Notes under the pieces: generated by a model
The model's input: only the letters and a program-made list of their open reading frames with translations
Databases searched by the model: none
What the model was told of the DNA's origin: nothing
Origin: Allodiplogaster sudhausi
Lineage: Eukaryota > Nematoda > Chromadorea > Rhabditida > Diplogasteridae
NCBI GenBank assembly: GCA_945643635.1
Contig: CALZFC010000040.1
Span: 3,087,001 to 3,151,000 of the forward strand
Reading direction: 5' to 3'
Length of the DNA: 64,000 nt
In this document: positions 36,614-48,004 of the stretch, in pieces
How positions within the stretch are numbered: the first letter of the stretch is position 1
Layout of the letters: each line of letters starts with the position of its first letter
Made by a program: the position numbers and the translations under genes

Positions 36614-39600
36614 TCAAACATCGTCCTCCTCGTCTGCCACGACGGAAACCTGGCCGTGGCGGGACTTCCTTATCTTGCCCGCTCTCCCCCCATAGTTCTC
36701 CTTCTCATCTGGTGAGGTGCTCTTCTTCTTTTTGTCTTCTTCCTTCCACGTCTTCACCAGTTCTTGGGCTGGTCGACGGCAGCAACGGTGGCCGCACCTT
36801 TATGTCATTATGGTGGCTACTACAGTCACTTTGTTATTCCGTCAAGTCTCGTTTCTAATAAATAGATGCCTCTCTCTCCCTCCCTCTCACTTCTTCTCTC
36901 TCTCGCTAACCAGCAGTCGTAGGGAATTTCGATGCCATCATGGTAGTGGTAGTTGCAAGTCAATTCTTGACCTGCAAAAAATTGACCCTAGCTTCATACC
37001 TCTCAGTCCCGAACCAATCGTCTTATAATATAAAAAATATATATCAAAGAAAACGACCAGGAACCGACTATATCTATGAAGCCATTTGATCCCTTTTAAA
37101 ATTATTGAGCAGTCACAACGCACACGGATAACAAATTGTCACAAGCATGTTACGAAAAAAAAACCTGCAGGAACGTTAATAAAGTGCAGACCTGCAGTGA
37201 TTTCCCGATTGGCAAATATGGCGACATGCAAGGGACTGAAGCCTTTGCGCTTGAAGTGAACCTGAAATATGCATTTATCAATGCCAAAAAATCATTAAAA
37301 ATAAACAAGTGGTCAAAGAAGTACGAGAATCAAGCAGACCTGGAGACCAAAAGTGTTGGCGCTGCAAGAGTGAGACATGAAGCGGGCCTCGCAGCCGACT
37401 TCCTTCGCATCCAGCACCAAATCACGGCCCGACTCCAAGGCATTCCTGCATTTCGATCTCACTGCACAATGTAGATTCTAACTATTTTCAATAACAAAGC
37501 CACAAGGGAATTTTCCACGAAGTATATAATTTTAATCTATAGAACTAGGCGAGCAGAAGACGTACGAATCGATATCCATCTGGTAGGTGATGTCATCGTC
37601 GCCAGACAACACCTTCACCTGCAAGAATTTTAGTGTTGTGATTGCTTAAAAAAAGCATTACCTCAAGGAAACAAAATTTGCGACCTCTCCACCGTAAACA
37701 GAGATGAATTGGCCATGAAGAAGCTTCTGGCAGGTGCGAAGAGTCCAGCCCTTTCGTGGATCTCGAACCAGTGCGAGAATCACTTTGCGACCGCGCTACA
37801 ATGGAACTGATGGTCAACACTCACATTAGACAAATAAAGTGAGGAATATGTTTAATACAACTCCACAGAGAACCGATTGTCTATAAAATGTACCTGGACC
37901 ACTCGGTGCACGCAGTCCATAGCACAGGAACAGTCGTCTCCGCACTCCCAGATGTCCACGGGGAACTTCTCCTTCTCAGTCTGCAAACAGTCAAGAATTA
38001 AGAAACAACTTAAAATTATATTCTCCCAAAGAAATCACACTTAAAGATTATTGCAAACATCTCCCAAGGTTTAACAAAATGGAAATATAGCGAGAAGAAA
38101 GTGAATTTTGTCCGAACTTTTCCAAGCTCCAGACAGCTGTCCATCTTCTTGTATCGTAATCTCTAAATGACAGCAGCTGTTATCATCTCATCAGATATCA
38201 CCTTGAAACACTTGAAAAGGTAAGATTGAAGTTACCTGTCGATGACAACCACATCCCGTCTTGTTGGAGCAGTCTTGCTTTCCAGAGCAGCCACAGCCTT
38301 CGATTCCATTCGCGCTGCAATCAACAACCTCTTCTAATTTGAGATTAGGACTACTTGCAATAAAAAGAAGAAATATCTTTACATCAAACCACTATGGACA
38401 GTTATAACCTATGATAATGGAAATTGGTTACGTAAAGGCGGTAGATTTCATACTAACATCTCCATTGTCACTGTCTTCTCCAACAGATTCCGAGCTTCTT
38501 CCGTGACGGGATAAACGTCCGCCGTGAACTCGAATTTCTAGAGAGAAAAAAATTGCACCAAAATAGAAATGTTCGAACAGCAAACGCTAATAAGAATAAA
38601 AGAAGAAAAGAGTAGACCGGCAATTCGTGCGTGTGACCATCAGCAGTCCAGTCAAAGACACGGATGGCGGGCAGTCCGCGGCCGCGGCTTTCTCTGTTCA
38701 GCCAAGCCTCCCACTGACCCAGCTTCACCAGGTATTCTACTCGCTGCACATGCAATCAAACGATTACAGTAACAGATATTTAAATCGCTCGCGCTCAAAT
38801 CTATTTTATACATGTCAAAACTGAATTAAAGAAATAATACTTAAAAGTGCTAATCGTCTTATATAATTAGTAAATATGAGATACCTGATCGCCTTTGACG
38901 TAGGACCCCATCTCCACCTTCGGCATTCTCATCTCCGCGTGCGGGTACTCTGTAAGCATCTTATTTGCGAGAAGATACTGAACAAGGCCCAGTGCACGAA
39001 TGCAGGCTGCCGGAGGGGGGTACTGGGAAAGATCTAACAGTGGAAGTGAACACTCCCCCCACAGAGCATCGAGAGTGTTCAATTCCATCACAGCCTTCAC
39101 ATGTACTGCATTCTCACCAGTTGCGAAGTCGGTTCCTCTTTTGAGGCACTCTCTTTTCAAGCACGGCAAGATGAGGGCGGCTGCTTTCTCCCCCTCCTCG
39201 AAGAATTCCTTCTAAAATGCCTCCAATCAAAAGTGATCGATGAAATAACACGGAGCTGAACGCACCGCGGATCCCTTCCCAATGAATGTCCAAGGTTCAA
39301 CAGTTGGATTGTCGTATCCGCACCACTTGATAAGGCAGGCCTGGAACAGGAAAGAAAATGACCATTCTTGCACTCTCTTTCGTTGAGCACACTCCATACA
39401 CAATTCATCTACAGTACGTTCAGTTGTGTGAACAGCAAGCATACAGAACATTAACTATAGAAACCAACATTCTTGTCCTTTAGCATAATGAAGTCGATTA
39501 CATATTCAGGGACACCTCCCTGATTCGTCTTAAAGATGGGACTTCCCTACAAAAGAGTTGTTAAGCCAAGATGGAGCATTGTTCCCCCCCCCCCCCACTG

Positions 39601-42000
39601 ACATCGCAGAACTCCTCTCCAAGCAAGTCCTTGTCCAGAACTGGCCGCTGATGCCATGTATTGTATTCGTATTCCTGCAAGGAGAATACCAACTGCCGAA
39701 GAGGGAATGAACGCCAACCTTTCGCTTGCCTCTCTTCATCCGCTGCTCTTTGTTAGTGCCCTAAAAAGAAAGAGTCATAAAAACAAATACTGTTTTTCAT
39801 TTGTGTATAAAAAGTATTGAGCATACCTCTGAATTCCGTCGGTTGACTGACTTCTCCCGCGATGAGCTCTTCTCCCTCGTTCTGTAGAAAGTCTAGTGGT
39901 TGTTTAGTTTTATTCTCTTTCATGAGAATGTAATAATGGACTATGATAACAACATGATGAGTCGCAATGAAAGAGTGAACTGGCCGTTGATTGCCAGTGG
40001 AAGGGGCAAGAGAAGCAGCCCTCTGCAGTCTCTTCCTTCTCTCTGCGATGGACTCGCCTCCAAGTTCCTCTTCCTTCGTCGAACTGTAAATATTTGCATA
40101 ATACAACTAATCGCTAATCTTCGACATCCATTTGTCGTACAAACTATAATAAAAATGCATTGTTGATGCACAAAGCATTAAAAGAGAATGTTGATTGCTG
40201 GCCTATTAGAATGCGAATTCCACCGTTGGACAGCCCGATCAGTTCCATTCGAGGAAGTGACTGGAGGAGGCTCGCTGCCGCGCTCAGAAGGAGCATTCCA
40301 CTTCTTCTCATCTAAAATCAAGTGAATAGACAACACATCACGGCATAAGAGATTTCCTATCACCTTTGATTCCCTTGTTCGCTTTTCCTTCTTCGTGCGG
40401 AGAGTTGGCTTCGCCCTGCGGCGTTGAAAGTAACTCGGTAACAACATTCACACAATTCAACAAAAAAAAATTACACAAGGCCTAAATTGTAAAAATAAAA
40501 GAATTCTAATCGAAAACTTCAGATGAACCATTGGCTTGCGTCTCTTTGATTCCTGTTCCACACTGATGTTCTGAAAAGAATGAAAAATTCACCAAGAAAA
40601 CAAAAGCTTTCCATAACTAAGAAGGCAGCCTAAAGAATACTTCACAGACCTCCGACTTTCTCCGGCCGCAGCGCACATTGAATGTGTTCTCTCGGGAAGA
40701 ACTGTTCCTTGAGCTGCAACAGTACACTTCAGTCGTTCTCCACTGATACAATTCAGAAGATTCAACTCCAACCTGCAACTGGCCGGCGGTGAATCGGCTC
40801 TTTGCAATCGCTTGTTCCTCACTTCGATAGACTCGTCCTCTGATTCCTCTTCGCCCATCACATCATCCGTCATCAAACTACTCTCCCTGTAATATCATCC
40901 CCAATACCGTGCAAGAATAAGTAGAGCCAAATATCCACAATTTTATCTTTTTTCTCTCTACTGGTCTTCATCTTGGCGCCATTTAATTTTTTATCACCCT
41001 GGGGTCATCAATCAAAGTTTAGGCAGGACCTATTTCGCTTCATCTAAGATGAAAATACCGTTGTTGTTGATCTCCAACTGTGACCAAAAAATACCACTGT
41101 TATCACACATTACGATCGATTCACCAGAGAAACCCATAAGTTTGAATATGTATAAATAAATAAAAAAAATAATGAAGCAAAGAGAACGACCGTCTAATCC
41201 ATGGCAATGGAATGGAGGCAGCCCTTGGCAGCCACTTCTTTCTCGATTCTTCCTCCGACTCTTCTTTCTTCCCCGCATGGTTCTTCGAACCCGTCACACT
41301 TCAAATGGTAAATATTCGAAGGTTTACGAATCACTTTCAGATAATTACAATCCAATTCTGTTGTTTTCAAAAGAAAAAAAAATTTTCCTGCACAAAAGAC
41401 TATTGTTAAATGCATTGTTGGCATTCACATCAATAAAAAGGAAGAGAGCTGACCCAACATTGAGAGATCTCCGTCGCCCTCCGGCTCTCCAATGAATAGC
41501 CGGAGTTTGGCCATTTGAAGCAGAGCACTTTTCACCTGAAAAAAGTGATTCCATATCATGTAATGAAACCAGAGAGGTACCCAAGGAGGACAAACAAACG
41601 TGATTGAGAAACAAGTCAAGGTAAATTTTCTCGACTAATATTTCTTAAGCATAAAACAGTTTCCTAATATATTGATCCACCTTTGCTAGCCTTAGCTACT
41701 TCCTCATCCTCTTGGGTCTTCGTAGTCGAGGGACACCTTTTGAAGAATGAATCTAAAATGTCCAATAAGTAATACAACTTGTACTAATAAAGGTTGTAAG
41801 ATTTCAGCTGAAGCTGTTTCAACAGTACCTAGTTTCCCAACTTGAATATGACACCGGCATTTCCACGTGTCTTCTTTTTAGATGCTCATGTATTTCGGTG
41901 GACTAGGATGACTAACCAAGCGTTTTCTGGCCCTTCAGCAGGCTCGAAGGCGACGGTTTCTTGCGAACGCCTGGAGAGAATTGGCCAACCTGAACTGCGA
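36614..42000 (-). CDS. SUV39-type histone H3K9 methyltransferase-like protein (chromodomain + pre-SET + SET)
   Basis: Many small minus-strand exons, stop at 36614; the 5' end near 42000 is uncertain. The order is a low-complexity basic/acidic N-terminus, then a chromodomain (about 39546-39265: PEYVIDFIMLKDKN, ACLIKWCGYDNPTVEPW). Next come a novel segment (about 39200-38885) and a linker with QWEAWLNRESRG and PAIRVFDWTADG. The pre-SET zinc cluster follows (38320-37890: EGCGCSGKQDCSNKTGCGC, CGDDCSCAMDCVHRVVQ). SET spans 37790-36911 (GWTLRTCQKLLHGQFISVYG, FMSHSCSANTF, ELTCNYHY), and post-SET is DCWCGHRCC. Post-SET cysteines fit C-x-C-x4-C. In SUV39 enzymes this layout reads and writes H3K9 methylation in heterochromatin. 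NHSCxPN has become SHSCSAN, so activity should be tested rather than assumed. The tail is Lys-rich and ends EEDDV. Confidence 0.8.
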
Positions 42001-42308
42001 TAATTACGCTCTTGGTTCACCCCCAAAAGCATTGCGTACTAGATGAACAATGATAAGAAAAAAAGGAATGCGACAGTACTGGAAGAAGAGCAGAGTAAAG
42101 CTGACCGATCTGAGAGGAGATCTGCAATTCGCAGTGGCAACTAATCCAGTCGCCGATTCTCGACGTCTAGGCATCTCCCTACTGCATGTAAACGCCTATA
42201 TCACGAGAAAAAGTGCTAGTTTTCCCTACGATGCTGGACAGATTCTGGTTCATCATGACGAATAACAAAAAAAAAAGAAAACCTCGTCTCTTCATAATGG
42301 AAATTACG

Positions 42309-42663
42309 TTGGGAGGGGCATAACTTTTTCCAAGTTTTTCGTAGTAATTTTCTTTGTTACCAACGAGCCTAAAACAAAGCGTACTGGGGTCAATTTGCAC
42401 ACGGAATTCAAAGCTGCAGTGAAATGTCTCAAATTCGAATTGAAATGGTTATCTACAGCGAAATCTTGCCCATGAAAGGTAAAACTACGCGATAATTTCT
42501 ACAGCAGTGAAAAGTGTGTTCAAAAGAAGCTTAACTGTCGTAACAGACATCGAATACGCGTTCCGCTTAACAAATAAGAACTCATAGACATCTTTTGAGA
42601 GTCAGGACAAAAAGTAACTTATTGTAAGAAACTTGGAAAAAAATTATGCCCCTCCCCTCCCAA
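42309..42663. mobile_element. MITE-like element with ~30-bp inverted ends
   Basis: Bases 42309-42337 (TTGGGAGGGGCATAACTTTT and on) match the reverse complement of 42630-42663, apart from a 5-base AGGGG insertion and one or two mismatches. The element is 355 bases long, AT-rich inside, without a coding frame. No clear target-site duplication was seen. It lies just upstream of the SET gene. Confidence 0.6.
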
Positions 42664-44269
42664 GTAGGATAACCCCGAAATTACTCCAAAAGAAGTAATA
42701 CATTTGCATAGTAGCTAGTAGTTGGTATTTAATAAAAAGAAACTTTGCAAAAGCATAAGAACTGATGCGATTGCCGATGGCAAGATGGCGTTTATTTCCC
42801 GCCCAATTATACAAACAAAATATTTACCCTAAACGTCGGAAATGTAATTTTCATCGGACTCAATAATGTTAATTCATAAGGCGCGTACACGATCTATATG
42901 AAGTTTTCATCAAACAATTATAGAGAGGATCTGGCTTCTTTAATGGTTTTTAATGTCCTTTTTGGGAGATCAACTCCTGCGGATCAACATTCACAGACTT
43001 GTAGCAATCATTGCAATGCATATAGCCGGCCATGGCCCATTCAATATGTACCGTCTATTATTTCGTTCTCTACTGCTTCGGTCATTTCAACTGTCAATCG
43101 ACGACTGCACCAATAAAAACACTTTTCTCTCATTTTATCTTTCAATTTGTAAGACCTTGCTTCTCGCACTTCCTTCCTTCCTCTCTCACACACTCTCTCT
43201 CAATCTCTCTCACTCTCTCTCTCACACACACACACGCACACACACACTCTCTCTCACACCCTCTCTCTCTCTCTCTCTCTATCTCTCTTATCTATCTATC
43301 TATCCATTTATCTGTGTCTCCACTGTATCTGCTATATTTCCTTGTATCTTGCTGATCCAATAAGGCATCGTGGATGTCTGTTACTAATCCTATAGCGTAA
43401 GCTGCTCGGATTTCATTTGAGTGATGAATCAACGAATATCGGATAGAAAGAGAATCCCAGCAGACTGGTCACTCTGTTACAGACTGAGATTTGGAAGGAG
43501 GAGATTAACGAGGCAATGCAAATAGGGAGACATGAAAATGAGAGCAAGACAACCCGAATAAAAGTTGGGACAGCTAACGAGTAAACGGAAAGAGGAGATG
43601 AGAAAGAGACACAGAAAGAAAGAGACAGAGAGAGAGAGAGAGAGAACGAGAGAGACTCTCTCCCTCGCCCATGTGTTGCCATAACGACAAAGGCTTGATT
43701 CCATTGCCGTGGGGACGTCGAGTTCAGTCGATCTTCAGCGTTTACACTCTTTCATTCATTTTTATCCGCCTTATCTGGTGCTCACTTCCATTTTCATATA
43801 GTTATTATCAAATAAGATATTTTACTTGAATTTTTCGCATCAAAGTGAAAAGGTGAAGAAAACAGACGAAGCGTTTTATATATTTCTATCACACTTGAAT
43901 GTATGCTTAACTTACGGCATCGCGTGACAGGTGGAAGGATGCAAAGCCATGGGCAATATCTCCAAATAATCTCTTGAGGACCTTTTATTCCTCTTATCCT
44001 CCGAACCCTTTTTAATCTCTCTTTTTCGTTCTAGGCACGCATGCGATTCACAAATACTCGCCTGAGTCCACCTCCTGCAATATTTAGGCACAAAATATGT
44101 CTGGTTTCTTTGGTCTTCCATGAGCAATGTACATACTGATTGTGAAATATGATTACTTCTATAATCCCTGCTGTCATCTCATCTGCTACCGCATTCAAGG
44201 ATAAATACGCAGTCACATGACAATGTTCTATGAATTCTGGAAGTTAAATAGAGTTCCCTTGAGCCTGAG
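42664..44269. other. Intergenic region upstream of the RP2-like gene
   Basis: No conserved exon recognised. It contains a CT/CA compound tract (about 43180-43310), a GA tract (about 43610-43662) and otherwise unique sequence. Confidence 0.5.
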
Positions 44270-44840
44270 ATGCCGTTTCCATTTGACTGTTGCTGCGTGG
44301 CGAAGACGAGTCGATCGGATGTGTACCGAGTGGAGCAGGAAGAGGAAGCAAAGACCAGCCATGCAGTCTCTGCCGCCCCCTACGACACGGCCAATGGAGG
44401 CAATCTCAAACAGTACACTTGGTCAATCTCTCTCGCTTCATCTTCATGAGAATTCAAGTCTTAATGAAGTGCCTTGTCAAACCCCCGTTGTTTCAACTGA
44501 ATTGACATAAATAAGCAAGTTCTTCCTCAGGGACATCCGCCGAGCAGAGCAGATGGACATGTCGAAGTACCGCGTGGCCGGCATCGACGGAGACTTTGTT
44601 ATCCGGAATGATATCGCCGGCCAGCAAGTCACCGTGGACAGCTGCAAGGTTCCTCTTTGTACTCTCAACATGTTCATGCTCTCTCCTTCTACAGCGATCT
44701 GTCATCGCAATCCTCGACGTGTCTGGGAGTGTCATGGTCGATGAGTGCACGGATTGCACTCTCATCGTGGGACCATGCACCGGAAGGTTACTAGGCCTCT
44801 TCTCTCTCTCTCTCATTCTCTCCCTCCCCTTTCACTCCCT

Positions 44841-44874
<34 letters not shown>

Positions 44875-46049
44875 GTCTCTTCGTGCGTGGCTGCACGTCG
44901 TGTCGTGTGTTCTATGCCGGCCAGCAATTCCGAATGCGTGACTGTCGCGATGTGGAAGTAGCGATTCACTGCCAGACTCAGCCGATCATCGAGAGCAGCC
45001 ACGCCATTCACTTCCATCCTCTGCATCTCCACTACGAAAGACTGCATGGTAGACAGAGAGAATGGGAGAAATAGAGAGACGATACAGAGAGAGAGAGAGG
45101 GAGAGAAAGAAAGAGGACAGAGAGACTGGGAAAAAGAGAGAGACAAGATACGTAGAGAGAGAGAGAGAGAACGAAAAAATGAAATTGAGCGCATCTGCTG
45201 ACTGCCGGCCTGAGTGCCTTTCCCTCCGGTCGCCTCACCATCCATGACTACACCCCGGCAGAAGTTGGCACGCCGTGCCACTACGACATCAACCATGACG
45301 AACTTCGACTGGTACACTCTTCTCTTTTCTGACGTTGTATTCGGTCTCTACTTTGACTATCGCTTTTGTTGTTCTGTTCAGGACATGGCGAGCATGCGCG
45401 AGTTGAAGAGAGTGGCTGGAGTCTCGATTACATTCGCAGACTCTGTGCTCGTTCAAAGACAACCCGTGGACAACCGCGCTCCGGTACAAAGAAGAGAAGA
45501 ATGATGAAGAGAGAAGGAGAGACTGGGATCCTCTCTATTTAGCGTTCGCTTCTCTTGGCTGTGCAGAAGGCAGGCGAGAACTACAGCGACTTTTATCGTC
45601 AAGCATACGCAGCCGCCAAGAAGGCCGAGCAGAAGGACATCAAGGTTAGCTCTTCCATGCAGCTTCTGATCCTTCGAGAAATAAAACCAGCTAGCCTCGT
45701 CTGTTAGTACTTTGACGGCCATGCACAACTTTCATTATTTCTTCAGTTCGCCGAAGTGACTGAGGCCGTGATCGATGAAATGATTGGAGAGCTTCTCCGT
45801 CAGGACTGCCCGGCCGAGATTGGTTAGAAACTCTCTCCCTCTCACTTATTTGTCTCTCTCTCTCTCTTTCTCTCTCTTTCTTTCTTTCTCTTTCTCTCTC
45901 GTGCCTCAGGCAATCACTTGGTGCTCTTGGACTGCGTGGGAGATGCTTCCTCTCTGAGTGATGTTGTGGATGAGTCTTCCTCTGCCTTTCGTCGTGTTCC
46001 CATACGACTCAACAGTGAACTTCGTACCCTTGTCTTCAAGACCATTTGA
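44270..46049 (+). CDS. rpi-2: RP2 (XRP2)-like TBCC-domain protein
   Basis: Exons start with ATG at 44270 (exon 1 44270-44421, exon 2 from 44532) and end at TGA 46047-46049. The N-terminus MPFPFDCCCVAK has three cysteines suited to palmitoylation in place of MGC. It is followed by KQYTWDIRRAEQ, matching the KQYSW block of human RP2. The beta-helix TBCC domain follows (IDGDFVIRNDIAGQQ, VDECTDCTLIVGP, FYAGQQFRMRDCRD, QTQPIIESSHAIHF). The arginine of QQFRxRDC, the GAP arginine finger (Arg118 in human RP2), and the glutamate of QPIIES are both kept. RP2 is a GTPase-activating protein for ARL3 that releases lipidated cargo at cilia. The C-terminal part (from about 45600: GENYSDFYRQAYAAAKKAEQ) is short and does not resemble the nucleoside-diphosphate-kinase-like domain of vertebrate RP2. 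The symbol is the C. elegans RP2 homologue as I recall it. Confidence 0.82.
44800..44875 (+). repeat. CT-rich intron of the RP2-like gene
   Basis: CT microsatellite between two TBCC exons. Another intron of the same gene (about 45058-45180) is GA-rich on the same strand, and a third (about 45840-45902) is CT-rich. Confidence 0.85.
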
Positions 46050-48004
46050 ACTTCATATACAAATGCAATTTTCCTTTTCTTCCGGAAGTGCTTTCCATCG
46101 CCATAAAACAAGCCAAAACAGAGTATATAAAGTTGTCGAATGTTTTATGAAGATCGAGTTATAAAGGAAATGGTTTATATTCTGACCTCGTCATAACATA
46201 AATGTAAACACGGTGAAAAAGCAAACTGCTATCTGATATCGTTATATTTAAAAAAAAACAGTTTAGTGAACTTAAATTGTTTTCTTTGTAATTTATGCAC
46301 ATTGCGTACGCCATCTTACTGTACTAGAAAACAACAATTTTTAAAATAATAAGATTGCTTCAACGAGGAATTGGAGGGCAATAATAAAGAATAGAAACAA
46401 TTAAAGATGTCATTGAGAGGAAAATTTAAGGGTGGAGCCAATAATTGGCGTCATTTCAGAGTTGTAAACAGTGACAGCCGATAAATGTCGCGGGCTTATA
46501 CCAATCGTAAAAAAGAAGCAAACGTCGTAAAAAGGCGGCTCCCATACTCATCCGTAATCTGGTAGAAAGTCATCAGCCATTGGCGATGATAAGAGATTCC
46601 GCTCCTGGAAAGACATGTCATTTGCTTGCAATAACAAAATACAATTACACTAATTTACATCGTTCAATAGTGTGAAGATCTCACAATTTCCATACTCAGA
46701 TATTGAGAGGTAATTTTACATTCCTAGTGGATATAAAACTAACTGTCGAGCTAGCAGATAGAAAATTTTGATCGATGTAGAGCAGCAGGAAAAAAAGAAT
46801 GCAATAGCTCGATTACTAAGATTATGGTAGGCAACCGATTTATGGATGTGGAAAAAAGTTTAATAAAAAAAATAAAATAACTGCGGCGGGTAGAAAAAAG
46901 TTAAGCGACAACGGGAAGAAACATTTTTAAGTAAATTTTATCTTTCCCATATGAATATTCTATGACTCGAATGTATGTACATAGAAGGATAAGCAAGTGA
47001 ATCAGTGAATCTGCTCTCATTAAACAAAGCCATGATCTGTTCGGAATTCTTGAAAACCTTGTAAAGGCTTTCGAAAATGCAATGGGATTGTGTTCTTTTG
47101 AACCCAGGTACTTTAGATGGAACTCTTGAACATTACGGATTCCTTTCTTCAGTAGCTCACTGCCATCATCTGCTGTAAATAGCTTCTACTTGATAGCGAG
47201 TTATATTCTGAAGCGCCGTTTAATTGCTCTACCTGTCTTGTTAATGTGCAAGCAGCGGCTCCAGAGGAGTCGTGCTTGGTAATAATTTGGTGACAAAGCA
47301 GTGTAGTTAATGTCCCAGGAGTGATGGGGAAGCGGTTGTAAATTCAGTGAGTGTGCACTAGAGTGCAGCTGAATGGATAAGGCATGCTGCGACAGAGAAA
47401 CTTTCCCAGTCTCGACATGTTCTGTGCAGATAAGATCAAAGACAAGAAGCGCTGTTTTCTCCAAACACGCCATTTCTTATTGTCAGCCGAATGCGGCAGC
47501 CGTCTTCGAGGAGATGGCTCCGATGTACAGAAAAGTCTTTTCGAGAGATGTGTTTGGCCCAGGATACTGTATCTACCACTTTTAGATACTGTATGAATGG
47601 ATCATGACAATGGATTTCCTCTTCCTTAAGCAAGATAGCTTACCTTTCTTTTCATATATGTACGCATAGAGTAATCTCCCTTTTTCTGCCCCGCTCACCT
47701 CAGTTCCTTTTGGTTGCGCCAGCCTCATATGTTGTGCTACCTCATGTGCTGTTTTGGCCTGGCTCATCACTCGGGAAGACGCTCACACGCTCTCTATCAC
47801 GTCCCAGGAGGTGAGTCTCTGGTATGCACCAGAGGTTCACCCCCCCCCCCCCCCTCAAACCCCCCCCCCCCTTCTCACTATTCTGAATTGATTTGAATAT
47901 GTTGTCATATTCTCGATGTAAGAAGATGAACGGGGTTGAAGTGAGTTGATTCGTTGATTGTTGGACCTAAAAACTGTCAACTGAACAGGGTCGAGACGGT
48001 GAGA
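46050..48004. other. Intergenic region between RP2-like and IRG-7-like genes
   Basis: AT-rich to about 47000 with no coding signal. It ends with two poly-C runs (about 47839-47855 and 47859-47870) 130 bases before the next gene. Confidence 0.55.
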
